From: Adhaeribacter rhizoryzae
GTDB lineage: Bacteria; Bacteroidota; Bacteroidia; Cytophagales; Hymenobacteraceae
Reading direction: 5' to 3'
Assembly (NCBI RefSeq): GCF_008629685.1
Contig: NZ_VWSF01000024.1
Span: 30,115-94,114, forward strand
Length of the DNA: 64,000 nt
This document shows positions 9,356-18,514 of this stretch, piece after piece. The position numbers and the translations under genes are program-made. Numbering within the stretch: the first letter of the stretch is position 1; each line of letters starts with the position of its first letter. Under the pieces are notes generated by a model. It did no database searches. It was not told where the DNA came from and worked only from the letters and a program-made list of their open reading frames with translations.

Positions 9356-9461
9356 GTTTTATCATAATGAGGAAAACAGCTTTGGTAAAAATATTTATGG
9401 TGCGAATCTGCTGTTCTGAAAATTAATGCCAAAAAGTTAAAATTGTCCGTTTTATAAACGC

Positions 9462-9493
9462 AAAAAAGGTCCAAGCACATGCTGGACCTTTTT
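9462..9493. terminator. bidirectional rho-independent terminator
   Basis: A hairpin with arms AAAAGGTCCA and TGGACCTTTT around a 9-base loop, with A-run and T-run ends, lies between the convergent BASS and fructose-bisphosphatase genes and can stop transcription from both sides. Confidence 0.85.
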
Positions 9494-9548
9494 ATTTATG
9501 GAATATTGTTAAGAAGAAATTGATATAAATTAAATAGGAGTTATTGGG

Positions 9549-10577
9549 TTACTGGATTTTTGCCATGGTTACCGGGCTTTCGACGTAAGACATGCATTCT
9601 TCTACCATATTCTTGCTGCCGATAAAAATAGGGGTGCGCTGGTGCAGGCTGGTGGGCTGAATATCCAGAATTTTTCCGGTGCCGCTTTCGGCCCTGCCGC
9701 CAGCCATTTCAGTAATGTAACCAAAAGGATTGCATTCGTACATCAGGCGCAGCTTGCCCTTGGGGTTATCGGTAGTTAAAGGGTACATAAAAATACCGCC
9801 TTTAATTAAAGTCCTGTGTAAATCGGCTACCATGCTGCCGGTAAACCGTTGTGTTAAAGGGCCACCGTCTTCTTTGGTTTTGTTCTGCAAAATATCAATG
9901 TACTTCTGTACACTCGGGTCGTACTGGCGGTAGTAGCCACCGTTTACCGAATATATTTTGCCATCAGCCGGGCATTGAATATTAGGGTGACTTAGGCAAT
10001 ATTCCCCGATAGGCGGATCGAGGGTAAAACCGTTTACGCCCAGGCGGGTAGCGTACACCAGCATCGTAGACGAGCCATAAACAATGTAGCCGGCGGCAAT
10101 CTGCCGGCTGCCGGGTTGCAGAAAATCTTCGATGGTGCAGGGCTTACCTAATTCGGTTACCCGACGGAAAATACTAAAAATGGTACCAATGGAAATATTA
10201 GTATCAATATTGCTGCTGCCATCCAGCGGATCGAACAGGACTACGTATTTACTTTTATTGCTGAGCTCATCGTCAAAAACCTGGATATTTTCTTCTTCTT
10301 CGCTGCAAATGCCGGCACAGCTCATGCCGTTTTTTAAAACATAAATTAATTGGTTATTCGCAAAATCGTCCAGTTTTTTTACCTCTTCGCCCTGCACGTT
10401 TTTAACGCCCATATCACCCAGAATATCCTGCAAGCCAGCTTTATTTACTTCCACATTTATTCTTTTGGAAGCCAGTCCTATATCGCGCAAAAGCCGGCTC
10501 AATTCGCCAGTTCCGCCCGGCACCATTCTTAATTGCTGTATCGTAAATTCATCCAGACTCATGTACTTCGTTTGCAT
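9549..10577 (-). CDS. fbp: class I fructose-1,6-bisphosphatase
   Basis: A 342-residue cytoplasmic enzyme that hydrolyses fructose 1,6-bisphosphate to fructose 6-phosphate in gluconeogenesis. The metal-binding signature DPLDGSSNID is present with preceding acidic residues (CSEEEE). FTGSMVADLHRTLIKGG and the C-terminal YECNPFGYITEMAGG sugar-phosphate motif are typical of class I FBPase. Length agrees with bacterial enzymes. Two start codons are possible, ATG at 10577 or the in-frame ATG five codons later; the first is listed. It is a single gene facing the BASS gene across a shared terminator. A gluconeogenic enzyme beside pathways that produce triose phosphates and pyruvate makes sense, but co-regulation is not shown. 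Confidence 0.93.
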   Translation of the reverse strand: MQTKYMSLDEFTIQQLRMVPGGTGELSRLLRDIGLASKRINVEVNKAGLQDILGDMGVKNVQGEEVKKLDDFANNQLIYVLKNGMSCAGICSEEEENIQVFDDELSNKSKYVVLFDPLDGSSNIDTNISIGTIFSIFRRVTELGKPCTIEDFLQPGSRQIAAGYIVYGSSTMLVYATRLGVNGFTLDPPIGEYCLSHPNIQCPADGKIYSVNGGYYRQYDPSVQKYIDILQNKTKEDGGPLTQRFTGSMVADLHRTLIKGGIFMYPLTTDNPKGKLRLMYECNPFGYITEMAGGRAESGTGKILDIQPTSLHQRTPIFIGSKNMVEECMSYVESPVTMAKIQ

Positions 10578-10760
10578 GGCACTTATCTTTGTAGTTAATT
10601 AATTTATAAAAATTATTTGAATAAAATTAAATCAGGGGAGGAAATGGTAGGAACTTCTATCTATCAGGCATTAAGTGTGCTATATTTAAATAATGGTTCT
10701 TGATATCTGAAGTTTCTGAAAACATGACGTTCTTAAATATTAATAAAAAGGGTATAAGTA

Positions 10761-10835
10761 ACCCACCCCTGTCATTCAGGAGGAACCTATGTAGCAGGTA
10801 GCCAAATAGTTTCCTCCTGAACGACAGGGGTGGGT
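10761..10835. repeat. interspersed palindromic repeat family C, copy 2
   Basis: Arms of 30 bp (10761-10790 and 10806-10835, two mismatches) share the CTGTCATTCAGGAGGAACCT core with the other copies. Here the stem is extended outward by ACCCACCC / GGGTGGGT, which the first copy lacks. The rest of the 372-bp gap upstream of fbp shows no gene. Confidence 0.85.
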
Positions 10836-10949
10836 ACCATATCCTAATAAAGATTAAACGAAGTATTGTTTAAACGAATGTTATTAAAAAACCATAATCA
10901 ATTATAATTGCTGATTAAAAGCCTTCGTAAGGCTTAAATAAATTTTATT

Positions 10950-12368
10950 TTAATAACCTTCGTTCTGAGCAATAGCTGGGTTTTGCTGACGCACAATTTC
11001 CGGAATTGGTATCAATAATTTTTGCGGCGTTACAGCTTTGCCTTTGGCGGTTAGGACTGGCAGAGCACGGTCGGTTCTTTTTAAATCGAACCATCGATGA
11101 AATTCCAGTGCCAATTCAACGCGTCTTTCGTGTTCAATGGCTAACTCCAGGGTGGGATATTTATCGGTGGGATAGCCGGCAGCGCCAAAAGCGGGTAAGC
11201 CGGCCCGGGTCCGCACTTGGTTTAGGAAATTGGCATCGCCGGTAGCTTCGGCTAACATCAGCAGCACATCGGCGTAGCGCAGCACCATAAAGTTGTTGTT
11301 GCTCAACTCGCGGCCGCCAACCACCTGAGCGGTGCGGTCCATCCATTTAATCGGAAACTTAATCGGAATAAAAGTACCTACTTTATTCGTGTAACCAGTA
11401 GAAATAGAAGCATCCCGCCGGGGATCCCCGGGTTCGTATTCGTTGTATAAATCGTCGGTTACCTGGTTCATGCCGCCACCAAACTGGGTTAGCACAAAAT
11501 TTTCGGTAGGGGCAAAGGCCGTCCAGTAGTTGCTGTAAGGGTTACCCGCACCACCTTTATACTGAATTTCGAAAATAGATTCTTTCGTGTTTTTATTCGT
11601 TACCACCCATAATGAGGCGTAGCTTGGCAATAACTCATACTGCTTGCTGTTTACCACTTCCTGCAATATTTGAGCTGCCGCCGTTTTATTTTTCTGCGTC
11701 AGGTAAACTTTGCCGAGTAGCGTTTGGGCCGCACCTTTAGAAGCTTTGCCGGGAGCGGTTATGGCCGAGGCTAATGGTAATTTTTCGGCGGCGTATTCCA
11801 AATCTTCGGTAATAAGCTTGTACACGTCCGCTACCGGCGACCGCAGCACTTTATAACTTTCTTCGGCCGAAAGGGGCTTGGTTACCAGCGGCAAATCGCC
11901 CCACAACTGCACCATGTTAAAATAATAAAGGCCGCGTAAAAAACGCATTTGGGCTTTTACTTGCTCTTTGTAAGCCTCATCCACACTGGCCGTTTCTATT
12001 TTATCCAGCACAATATTTATACTGAACAAAGCTCTGTAATTTTCCTGCCAGAACCGATAAACTTCCACATTAGAAGTGCGGAGTGAATAATCTTTAAAAG
12101 CCCACCGGTCGGCCTGAATACCAGCTACATTATACAAGGTGGCATTATCACTTAACTGTTCGGTATAAGAAACGCTGCTTTCGGGTGCATAAACGGTATA
12201 CAGCGTAGCGTAGGCGGCATTCGAAGCTAAGTCGAAATCTTCGCGGGTTTTATAAAAATTATTAGCGTTGGAGTTAGAGATGGGGGCAAGTTCCAGGAAA
12301 TCTTCCTTGCAGCCAAAAGCCATTACCGAAAGGCAGCCAATAGCTATTATTCTTTTTATCTTATTCAT
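10950..12368 (-). CDS. SusD/RagB-family glycan-binding lipoprotein
   Basis: A 472-residue outer-membrane lipoprotein that caps the paired SusC channel and captures oligosaccharides. The signal sequence ends in a lipobox (VMAFGC, Cys20). The remainder is the tetratricopeptide-like SusD fold: RFLRGLYYFNMVQLWGDLP and a C-terminal ERRVELALEFHRWFDLKR motif are characteristic. It is transcribed directly after the SusC gene with a 21-bp gap. The protein is somewhat shorter than the 500-550 residues common in the family. Ligand is not predictable from sequence; the neighbourhood suggests pectic oligosaccharides. Confidence 0.9.
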   Translation of the reverse strand: MNKIKRIIAIGCLSVMAFGCKEDFLELAPISNSNANNFYKTREDFDLASNAAYATLYTVYAPESSVSYTEQLSDNATLYNVAGIQADRWAFKDYSLRTSNVEVYRFWQENYRALFSINIVLDKIETASVDEAYKEQVKAQMRFLRGLYYFNMVQLWGDLPLVTKPLSAEESYKVLRSPVADVYKLITEDLEYAAEKLPLASAITAPGKASKGAAQTLLGKVYLTQKNKTAAAQILQEVVNSKQYELLPSYASLWVVTNKNTKESIFEIQYKGGAGNPYSNYWTAFAPTENFVLTQFGGGMNQVTDDLYNEYEPGDPRRDASISTGYTNKVGTFIPIKFPIKWMDRTAQVVGGRELSNNNFMVLRYADVLLMLAEATGDANFLNQVRTRAGLPAFGAAGYPTDKYPTLELAIEHERRVELALEFHRWFDLKRTDRALPVLTAKGKAVTPQKLLIPIPEIVRQQNPAIAQNEGY

Positions 12369-12389
12369 TTTTCAGCTCTTTATAAATAA

Positions 12390-15300
12390 TTAAAATTCGA
12401 AGCGGGCACCCAGGGTTACAATGCGTGGTACCGGGTAAGAACCATAGTCGACGCCCAGCATGGTTCCGGAAGGAATGCCGGAAGCAGAAGTAGCGGTTGG
12501 CGAATAAGTAGTAGCGGGATAAGTAGTATTTTCCGGATCGTAGTTCAAATATTTGCTGAATAAATGCACGTTCTCGGCGTTCAGGAATATTCGCGCCGAT
12601 TTAACCGGCAAGCGGGTCAGCAAATTAGAAGGCAGCGCGTAAGACACCCGTACGTTCTTAATCCGAACAAAAGAACCGTCTTCTACCCAGTAGCTGGAGA
12701 ATTTTTCCTGTAAGCCTTTGGGCGCTACGGTTGGTTTAAAGTGCTTGCCGTCGCCGGGCTCACTTTCGGATTTCCAGTAATTTGCAACTTCGGCGTAAGC
12801 ATTGCGGCCGCCGTTCCAGATACCATTGTACCGGATTAATTGGTTGGCGATCTCGCCGCCGAAAGAGCCCTGCAACATAAACGAAAGCTCCACGCCTTTG
12901 TAAGAAAAAGAGTTGGTTAAACCCGAAGTGAAGTTTGGCTGGTAATTGCCAATAGTGGTGCGGTCAGCTTCAGTAATTTTGCCGTCTCCGTTTACATCCC
13001 GTACAATTGGGTCGCCGGGGGTAGTAGTAGGGTCATGCGGGCTAGCATCAATTTCGGCCTGGTTTTTATAAACCCCGTCGAATACGTAGCCATAATAATT
13101 AGACAAAGGCTGACCAACTTCGGTTTTAACCGTTACCACAAAATCGGTATAAACAATAGGGGCATTACCCGGGCCCAGTTGCAAAACTTTATTGCGGTTT
13201 ACCGAAAGGTTAAAATCGGTGGTCCAGTTAAAGTTGCCTACCAAATTGCGGGAGTTTAAGCCAAATTCGAAGCCGCGGTTCCGCATTTTACCAATATTGG
13301 TAAGTTGGGTAGAGAATCCGGTTAAATCGGGCACCGGTACAAACAACAGCAAATCGTTGGTAGTAGAGCTATATACTTCGGCCGTCAGGTTGAGGCGGTT
13401 TGAAAGCAAGCCTACGTCTACGCCAAAATTTAGCTGGGTGGTTTTCTCCCATTTTAAATCCTGGTTGGCAATATTGGTTACGTTTAGGCCATTGGCTAAA
13501 TTATTGCCGTACACGTAATTCTGGTTGCCTAATAAACCAATCGGACCGTAGTTCGGAATCTGGTTATTTCCGGCCACGCCGTAGCTGGCGCGTAATTTTA
13601 AATTATTAATTAGCGTTACATTTTTCAGGAAATTTTCGTCGGAAACCAACCAGCCAGCCGATACCGATGGGAAGTAACCCCATTTGGTGTTGGTACCAAA
13701 ACGTGAGCTACCATCGCGGCGAATAGTACCGGTTAAGAAATACCGATCCAGGAAATTGTAGTTAACCCGCGCCAGGTACGAGAGCATCGACCATTCGGAG
13801 GCCAGCGAGGTTCCGCCGTTAACGGTTCCCGCATTTAAAGTTTGTACCAAATCGTTCGGGAAATTACCGGCCGTTACCGACGAATATTCATCGCGTTGTT
13901 TCTGAGCGGTATAACCTACCAGGGCCGTTACGCCGTGGCTGCCAAAGTGCCGGTCGTAGGTTAAGGTATTTTCGGTTAGCCAGTTCAGCATAAAGCTGTT
14001 GTTCACGTCGCCCCGTGCGGCTAAAGCCGAGGAGTACCCAAACTTCATGTCTTTGTTCTGGTAAGCATTATAACGGGTGTTATATAAATTACCGTTGATG
14101 CTGGTGCGGAATTTCAGGTCTTTGATAATATTATATTCGAGGTAAGCTGTACCCATTGTATTAAAGGACTTGTTCTGCTTGGCTATTTCGCGGGTAAGCG
14201 AATAAGGATGCCACAACTGCAAATCGGTGTAAGTAGCAAAACGGTACCAGGTTGAGTTCGGGTCTTTAAAGCCTAAATTGCCTAATTCGTTGTAAACCGG
14301 GAATATTGGGTCGCTTTGTACGCCCAAACTTACTACGTCGCTTTTGCCTTGCGTGCCATCGGTACGGTCGTAAATACCCGTAAAAGCCAGGTTAACGCCA
14401 ATGGCAATTTTCTCCGATATGGTTTGCTTAATATTCGTCCGGAGCGATAAGCGTTTGTAATAGTTGCGGTCCAGTACAGCTTCCTGATTGAGGTAAGCAC
14501 CCGAAAACAAGAACTGAGTTTTGTCGGTACCACCCGATACGGAAAGTTGGGTATTATGCGAAGGAGCCGTGCGATACATTACATCCTGCCAGTCGGTGCC
14601 TTTGCCGAATTGCTGCGGATTGGTAACAAAATCTTCCGGAATCCGGAATTGCGTGGGGCGTACACTGTTGGGGTCGCTGGCTAAACGACCGGGGCCAGAG
14701 GCAGTCCAGGCGTTATTATGTGCATCTACATAGTAGTTTACAAATTGCTGCGCATCCATTAAATCTATTTTACGGGTTACTTCCTGCTGGCCAAATTCGT
14801 AGCTGGCGTTAATAGAAGTTTTACCAACTTTACCCAACTTGGTAGTAATAATTACCACCCCATTCGCACCCCGTGATCCGTAAATAGCTGCCGATGATGC
14901 ATCTTTCAACACCTCCACCGATTCAATATCCTGTGGGTTAATATTATTCAGGTTAAAATTTTCCATGGGCAAGCCATCTACCACGTACAGCGGGTTGGTG
15001 CCGGCCGTAATAGAGCTAATGCCCCGGATGCGGATAATGGGCGACTGACCCGGTGCGCCCTGGGCTTGGGTAATATTTACCCCCGGTAATTCGCCGGCTA
15101 AAGCCTGCGTTACGTTGCTGAAGGACCGGTCTTTAAACTTATCGTAACCCACCGAAGCCACCGAACCCGTAACGGCTCTTTTGGTTTGGGTACCGTAACC
15201 AATTACTACTACTTCGGACAACGCTTTGGCATCGGGCAGCAGCGCTACATCTACGGTGGTGCGGTTGCCTACCGCTACTTCCTGCGAGGTAAAACCAATA

Positions 15301-15536
15301 AAAGAGAATACCAGCGTAGCATTATCCGGCACATTTAACTGGTAATTGCCGTCGGTGTTGGTAATGGTGCCGTTGGTGGTGCCTTTCACCAGCACGCTTA
15401 CGCCCGGCAAAGCGCCGCCTTCTTCTTTAGACGTTACCTTTCCCGAAATAGCTCTTCCTTGGGCAAAAGCAAAATCAACGCTTAGCAAGGTAAAGAAGAA
15501 CAGGGTGGTTGTTAGCCGTAAAAGTTTGTTTTTCAT
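12390..15536 (-). CDS. SusC/RagA-family TonB-dependent outer-membrane transporter
   Basis: About 1048 residues from the chosen ATG at 15536. That start gives a clean signal peptide (MKNKLLRLTT...FAFAQG); an open frame reaching 15584 would only add 16 residues in front of it. Domains in order: carboxypeptidase-D-like regulatory domain (ISGKVTSKEEGGALPGVSV), TonB box region with EVVVIGYGTQ, plug domain containing the SusC marker NPLYVVDGLPM, and a 22-strand barrel ending in an aromatic residue (ARFEF). It energises import of glycans captured by the SusD protein next to it. No sigma/anti-sigma pair or hybrid two-component regulator is adjacent, which is unusual for a full polysaccharide utilisation locus. 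Confidence 0.93.
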   Translation of the reverse strand: MKNKLLRLTTTLFFFTLLSVDFAFAQGRAISGKVTSKEEGGALPGVSVLVKGTTNGTITNTDGNYQLNVPDNATLVFSFIGFTSQEVAVGNRTTVDVALLPDAKALSEVVVIGYGTQTKRAVTGSVASVGYDKFKDRSFSNVTQALAGELPGVNITQAQGAPGQSPIIRIRGISSITAGTNPLYVVDGLPMENFNLNNINPQDIESVEVLKDASSAAIYGSRGANGVVIITTKLGKVGKTSINASYEFGQQEVTRKIDLMDAQQFVNYYVDAHNNAWTASGPGRLASDPNSVRPTQFRIPEDFVTNPQQFGKGTDWQDVMYRTAPSHNTQLSVSGGTDKTQFLFSGAYLNQEAVLDRNYYKRLSLRTNIKQTISEKIAIGVNLAFTGIYDRTDGTQGKSDVVSLGVQSDPIFPVYNELGNLGFKDPNSTWYRFATYTDLQLWHPYSLTREIAKQNKSFNTMGTAYLEYNIIKDLKFRTSINGNLYNTRYNAYQNKDMKFGYSSALAARGDVNNSFMLNWLTENTLTYDRHFGSHGVTALVGYTAQKQRDEYSSVTAGNFPNDLVQTLNAGTVNGGTSLASEWSMLSYLARVNYNFLDRYFLTGTIRRDGSSRFGTNTKWGYFPSVSAGWLVSDENFLKNVTLINNLKLRASYGVAGNNQIPNYGPIGLLGNQNYVYGNNLANGLNVTNIANQDLKWEKTTQLNFGVDVGLLSNRLNLTAEVYSSTTNDLLLFVPVPDLTGFSTQLTNIGKMRNRGFEFGLNSRNLVGNFNWTTDFNLSVNRNKVLQLGPGNAPIVYTDFVVTVKTEVGQPLSNYYGYVFDGVYKNQAEIDASPHDPTTTPGDPIVRDVNGDGKITEADRTTIGNYQPNFTSGLTNSFSYKGVELSFMLQGSFGGEIANQLIRYNGIWNGGRNAYAEVANYWKSESEPGDGKHFKPTVAPKGLQEKFSSYWVEDGSFVRIKNVRVSYALPSNLLTRLPVKSARIFLNAENVHLFSKYLNYDPENTTYPATTYSPTATSASGIPSGTMLGVDYGSYPVPRIVTLGARFEF

Positions 15537-15847
15537 GTGTTTGGGTTTGTGTAAGTTTAATTTTTGGTGGAAGCAGGTAAGCAATGGGTAGTGCTGTTAA
15601 TAAAAAAAAGCATTACCCATTCGGGGAAGAAAATTATTTTAATTCTCCAGAAACTTTGTTGTATTGTTCTGACACACTAATAAATAGAAAATTTATTCCT
15701 GAAAAAGAAGAATTATTTACAAGTATATAGAAAATAAACGAAAAAAAAAGAAGTTAAAAGAAAAAATTTAATTCTTTTGTTAGGTGAGTTCTATAATTTC
15801 TTTTTAGAATCTAGTCTTAGGCAGGTAGAGAATGTATCGCCCCTTGT

Positions 15848-15928
15848 ATTGCCCGGGTGCTTTAGCCCCGGGTTTTAAGAGTATTACCCTGGAATATTTG
15901 GCACCCCTGACTAAAGTCAGGGGCAATT
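15848..15928. repeat. interspersed double-hairpin repeat family B, copy 1
   Basis: An 81-bp element bounded by ATTGCCC and GGGCAAT, containing two GC-rich hairpins, GCCCGGGTGCTTTAGCCCCGGG and CACCCCTGACTAAAGTCAGGGG. A second copy in reverse orientation is at 39386-39466. The remainder of the 547-bp gap (15537-16083) is A-rich and should contain the susC promoter, but I cannot place it. Confidence 0.85.
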
Positions 15929-16083
15929 CAAGGTTAGGCGATTGAAAAAATTTAACCAACAGAACTAATGAAATTATTGCAGAACGAAATTTGAATGATG
16001 TAACTTTAAAGTATTAGTCTGAATTAGTCTGATTAAGATTACTGGTAAACAGCTAAATATTAAGAGAAGAAGTTCGTCGGGTA

Positions 16084-17361
16084 TTATTCCAGCCAGGCCC
16101 ATCTTTTAGCCCAATCCTGCAGAAATGCTTCCCGGAAACGACCTACGGTGAGGGCTCCCTGGCTGGCACCCATAAATAGAGCAGGGTCGGGGTTGTCGCT
16201 CCACCATTTGTTTAGCGGGGAAATATCATCGGCGTGTTTTGCACCAGGCCAGGGGGCTACGCTGGTAAACTGGCCTTTTTGCCCGTTTATGGCTGTTACC
16301 GGACTGGTAATCACGTAACTCCATTCGCCCACCTTTTTCGGGACAAAGCGGGCGCGGTACTTGCCATTCCCTTCGTAATAACCTTCAAATTTCTGGTTTT
16401 CTGTTTCCAGCCACAATACGGGCTTGTCGTGGGCAGGCCCTTGGTCCGGACCTTGCATGACCCATTCAACCACCGCGTATACGGGCACTTGGTCGGCCAG
16501 AGTGGTTTGGCGGTTAAAAATGCGGCGGGAGCTGTGTTTTAATGGTACAAAACTGCCGCCCCAATTCGGATTTGCTGGTTTTTCAGGATCGCCTTGCAGC
16601 AAGTAAGTAACCGTAGGGCTATCGCCCATTTTAAGGGAGCCTTTATAATAATTACCAAAGTCCTTGCCCATTGCGCCGTTACCCCGAATAAATTTTTCGT
16701 AAAAAGCTTCATTGCCCAAATCGCCTTCTTGGTTATTATCGATAAACCAGCCGCTGTAAGTTGAGTTGGCTTCTATCATCCAAAGGTTCGGAAAGTTTTG
16801 AGCCACGTATTGGTAAGCGTCGGCGCTCCATTTTTTATTGGGTCCAGCTATAAAGTAAACCCGCAGCTTATCTGTAATATCCGGGGCATCGTGCAGCGCC
16901 TGCGCTAAATCATCGATGCCGCCCCACACCAAAACCCACAACGGCTGAGAACTTTTGCGCCGGGCACATTCTATAATCCAACGAGATCCTTCACTCGGTT
17001 TGCTCCAGCCTTTGCCAGGTGCCCGGTCTAATGCTCCTTGTTTAGTTACCGCCCGTAATCCGTCGGCCGAAGGAAAGTCTTTAATATGAGCTTTAAGTTT
17101 TGGGTAATCTTGCTCGTACAGGTCCAGGATTTGCAGAATGTGTTTTTTGCGGCCTTCTCCGTACGGCGAGGAAATCAAGCCCTCAGTTTGGAACTTGTCC
17201 GCATACATTAAATAATGAATCAAAGACTGAAAATCATCCGGATCGGTGCCGCCAATATCGGTGCTAACGATTACTCGGGGTTTAGCGGCAGAGGTAGGAA
17301 AATATATTGCCACCAACAAAAGAACGGCAATAGCTTTTAAAACAAGATTCAGGGCTTTCAT
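16084..17361 (-). CDS. secreted Sde182-type nucleoside-hydrolase-like protein (DUF1593)
   Basis: A 425-residue exported protein (signal peptide to about residue 25). The N-terminal domain resembles inosine-uridine nucleoside hydrolases, with VSTDIGGTDPDDFQSL in place of the canonical DTDxGxDD calcium site, plus WVLVWGGIDDLAQAL. The C-terminal part (about residues 300-380) is a beta-sandwich with NGKYRARFVPKKVGEW, resembling the Sde0182 C-terminal/DUF5060 type. Family members are annotated as cellulose-binding; enzymatic activity is unproven but a furanoside hydrolase is plausible. It is divergent from the DeoR gene across a 349-bp spacer with a palindrome, and a paralogue sits at 21900-23309 in the same cluster. 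Confidence 0.75.
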   Translation of the reverse strand: MKALNLVLKAIAVLLLVAIYFPTSAAKPRVIVSTDIGGTDPDDFQSLIHYLMYADKFQTEGLISSPYGEGRKKHILQILDLYEQDYPKLKAHIKDFPSADGLRAVTKQGALDRAPGKGWSKPSEGSRWIIECARRKSSQPLWVLVWGGIDDLAQALHDAPDITDKLRVYFIAGPNKKWSADAYQYVAQNFPNLWMIEANSTYSGWFIDNNQEGDLGNEAFYEKFIRGNGAMGKDFGNYYKGSLKMGDSPTVTYLLQGDPEKPANPNWGGSFVPLKHSSRRIFNRQTTLADQVPVYAVVEWVMQGPDQGPAHDKPVLWLETENQKFEGYYEGNGKYRARFVPKKVGEWSYVITSPVTAINGQKGQFTSVAPWPGAKHADDISPLNKWWSDNPDPALFMGASQGALTVGRFREAFLQDWAKRWAWLE

Positions 17362-17449
17362 CTTTTCGAATTTTTAATAAATCCTGCTTTTTAATAAATA
17401 ATTATTCGATAATTTAGATATTTTTACTAATAAATAATAAATTTATAAC

Positions 17450-17465
17450 TTATTGTTGACAATAA
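17450..17465. promoter_or_regulatory. candidate operator palindrome between divergent genes
   Basis: A perfect inverted repeat TTATTGT-TG-ACAATAA lies 88 bp upstream of the Sde182-like gene and about 245 bp upstream of the DeoR gene. Size and symmetry suit a DeoR or LacI type operator, but the regulator that binds it is not known. The rest of the 349-bp gap is very AT-rich. Confidence 0.4.
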
Positions 17466-17628
17466 TAATGAAAATTTAGAAAGTAAAAATTATTATTCGA
17501 AAATATTTTGTGTAATAATACCTGAATGTTCTATAAAATAGTTGCTTTAGAATATTAATTCGAAAAAAATAGAAAATAAACGTAAATGTAAATTTTTTTT
17601 ATTTATATTTGAGGCGTTGGTTTAAAGC

Positions 17629-17658
17629 TTTTCGTTTGTTATGGTTTGTTTACTTTTG
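17629..17658 (+). promoter_or_regulatory. putative Bacteroidota promoter of the DeoR-led operon
   Basis: TACTTTTG at 17651-17658 matches the TAnnTTTG -7 box; a TTTT at 17629-17632, 18 bp upstream, is an imperfect -33 box. A second TATATTTG (17604-17611) has no -33 partner. Confidence 0.4.
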
Positions 17659-17710
17659 TCTTGATATTTATATATTAGATAAAAAATAACCGCTAAATTT
17701 TTGAAAGCCT

Positions 17711-18475
17711 ATGATGGCGAAACAACGAAGAGAAAAAATTCTGGAATTATTAAAAGAAGATGGTTCCGCGAAAGTAAATAATCTTGCCAAAATCTTTAAA
17801 GTAACCGAAGTGACAATCCGGCAGGACCTTGAGAAACTGGAGAAAGGTGGTTTGGTGGTGCGGGAGCACGGGGGCGGGTTTTTAAAGGACATGGAAAACC
17901 AGGTGCGGGCCATTTCGCTGGTACACCAGGATAACCTGGATAAAAAAGAATTGATTGCCAAAAAGTGTTTAGAATTTATCCACAGCGGCGATACCATTAT
18001 TCTGGATTCGGGTTCAACCACTACCGAGATTGCCAAGCAGATAAAAGGCATCAAGGACTTAACCGTTATTACCAACGCATTAAATATTGCTTTGCTGCTG
18101 GGGGCCCAGCCGGGGATTGAAGTAGTCATGACCGGCGGCGAATTTAAGCCCCCTACTTTATCGCTGACGGGCCAGAAAGCAGCCGATTTTTTCGAAGGCT
18201 TAAACGTGCAGAAATTATTCCTGGCTACGGCGGGTATATCGCTCAAAGCTGGCCTGACTTACCCGAGTATCAGCGACCTGGTGGTGAAAAAAGCCATGAT
18301 TGAGGCGGCCGAAACTACTTACCTGGTAGCCGATTCAACTAAAATTGGGAAGAGCGCCTTTGCGAGCCTCGGTGCGCTTTCGCTCATTAATTATATAGTT
18401 ACCGATACGGGCATTACCGATGAGCATAAAAATTTATTTCGGGAGCACGATATTGAATTAATAATAGCAGATTAA
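17711..18475 (+). CDS. DeoR-family transcriptional regulator of sugar catabolism
   Basis: A 254-residue repressor. The N-terminal winged helix-turn-helix (RREKILELLKEDG ... VTIRQDLEKLEKGGLVVREHGG) occupies residues 4-57. The C-terminal DeoRC domain holds the phosphosugar-sensing DSGSTTTEIAKQI loop (about residues 97-109) and VTGGEF. DeoR proteins usually sense a phosphorylated intermediate of the pathway they control. It is the first gene of a same-strand cluster that runs to 29537 and lies 39 bp before the isomerase gene, so it most likely governs the isomerase, split transketolase and ABC importer genes. Two adjacent ATG codons exist (17711 and 17714); the first is listed. Confidence 0.88.
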   Translation: MMAKQRREKILELLKEDGSAKVNNLAKIFKVTEVTIRQDLEKLEKGGLVVREHGGGFLKDMENQVRAISLVHQDNLDKKELIAKKCLEFIHSGDTIILDSGSTTTEIAKQIKGIKDLTVITNALNIALLLGAQPGIEVVMTGGEFKPPTLSLTGQKAADFFEGLNVQKLFLATAGISLKAGLTYPSISDLVVKKAMIEAAETTYLVADSTKIGKSAFASLGALSLINYIVTDTGITDEHKNLFREHDIELIIAD

Positions 18476-18514
18476 AAATTATCCCTCGCATAAATACAGG
18501 AGCAAACAGATAGT

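Noticed and set aside
15537..15584. N-terminal extension of the SusC protein
   Set aside because: The extra 16 residues would precede a normal signal peptide; the ATG at 15536 is the better start.
17668..18246. 192-codon minus-strand frame over the DeoR gene
   Set aside because: Overlaps a regulator with a clear helix-turn-helix; serine-rich translation without a domain.
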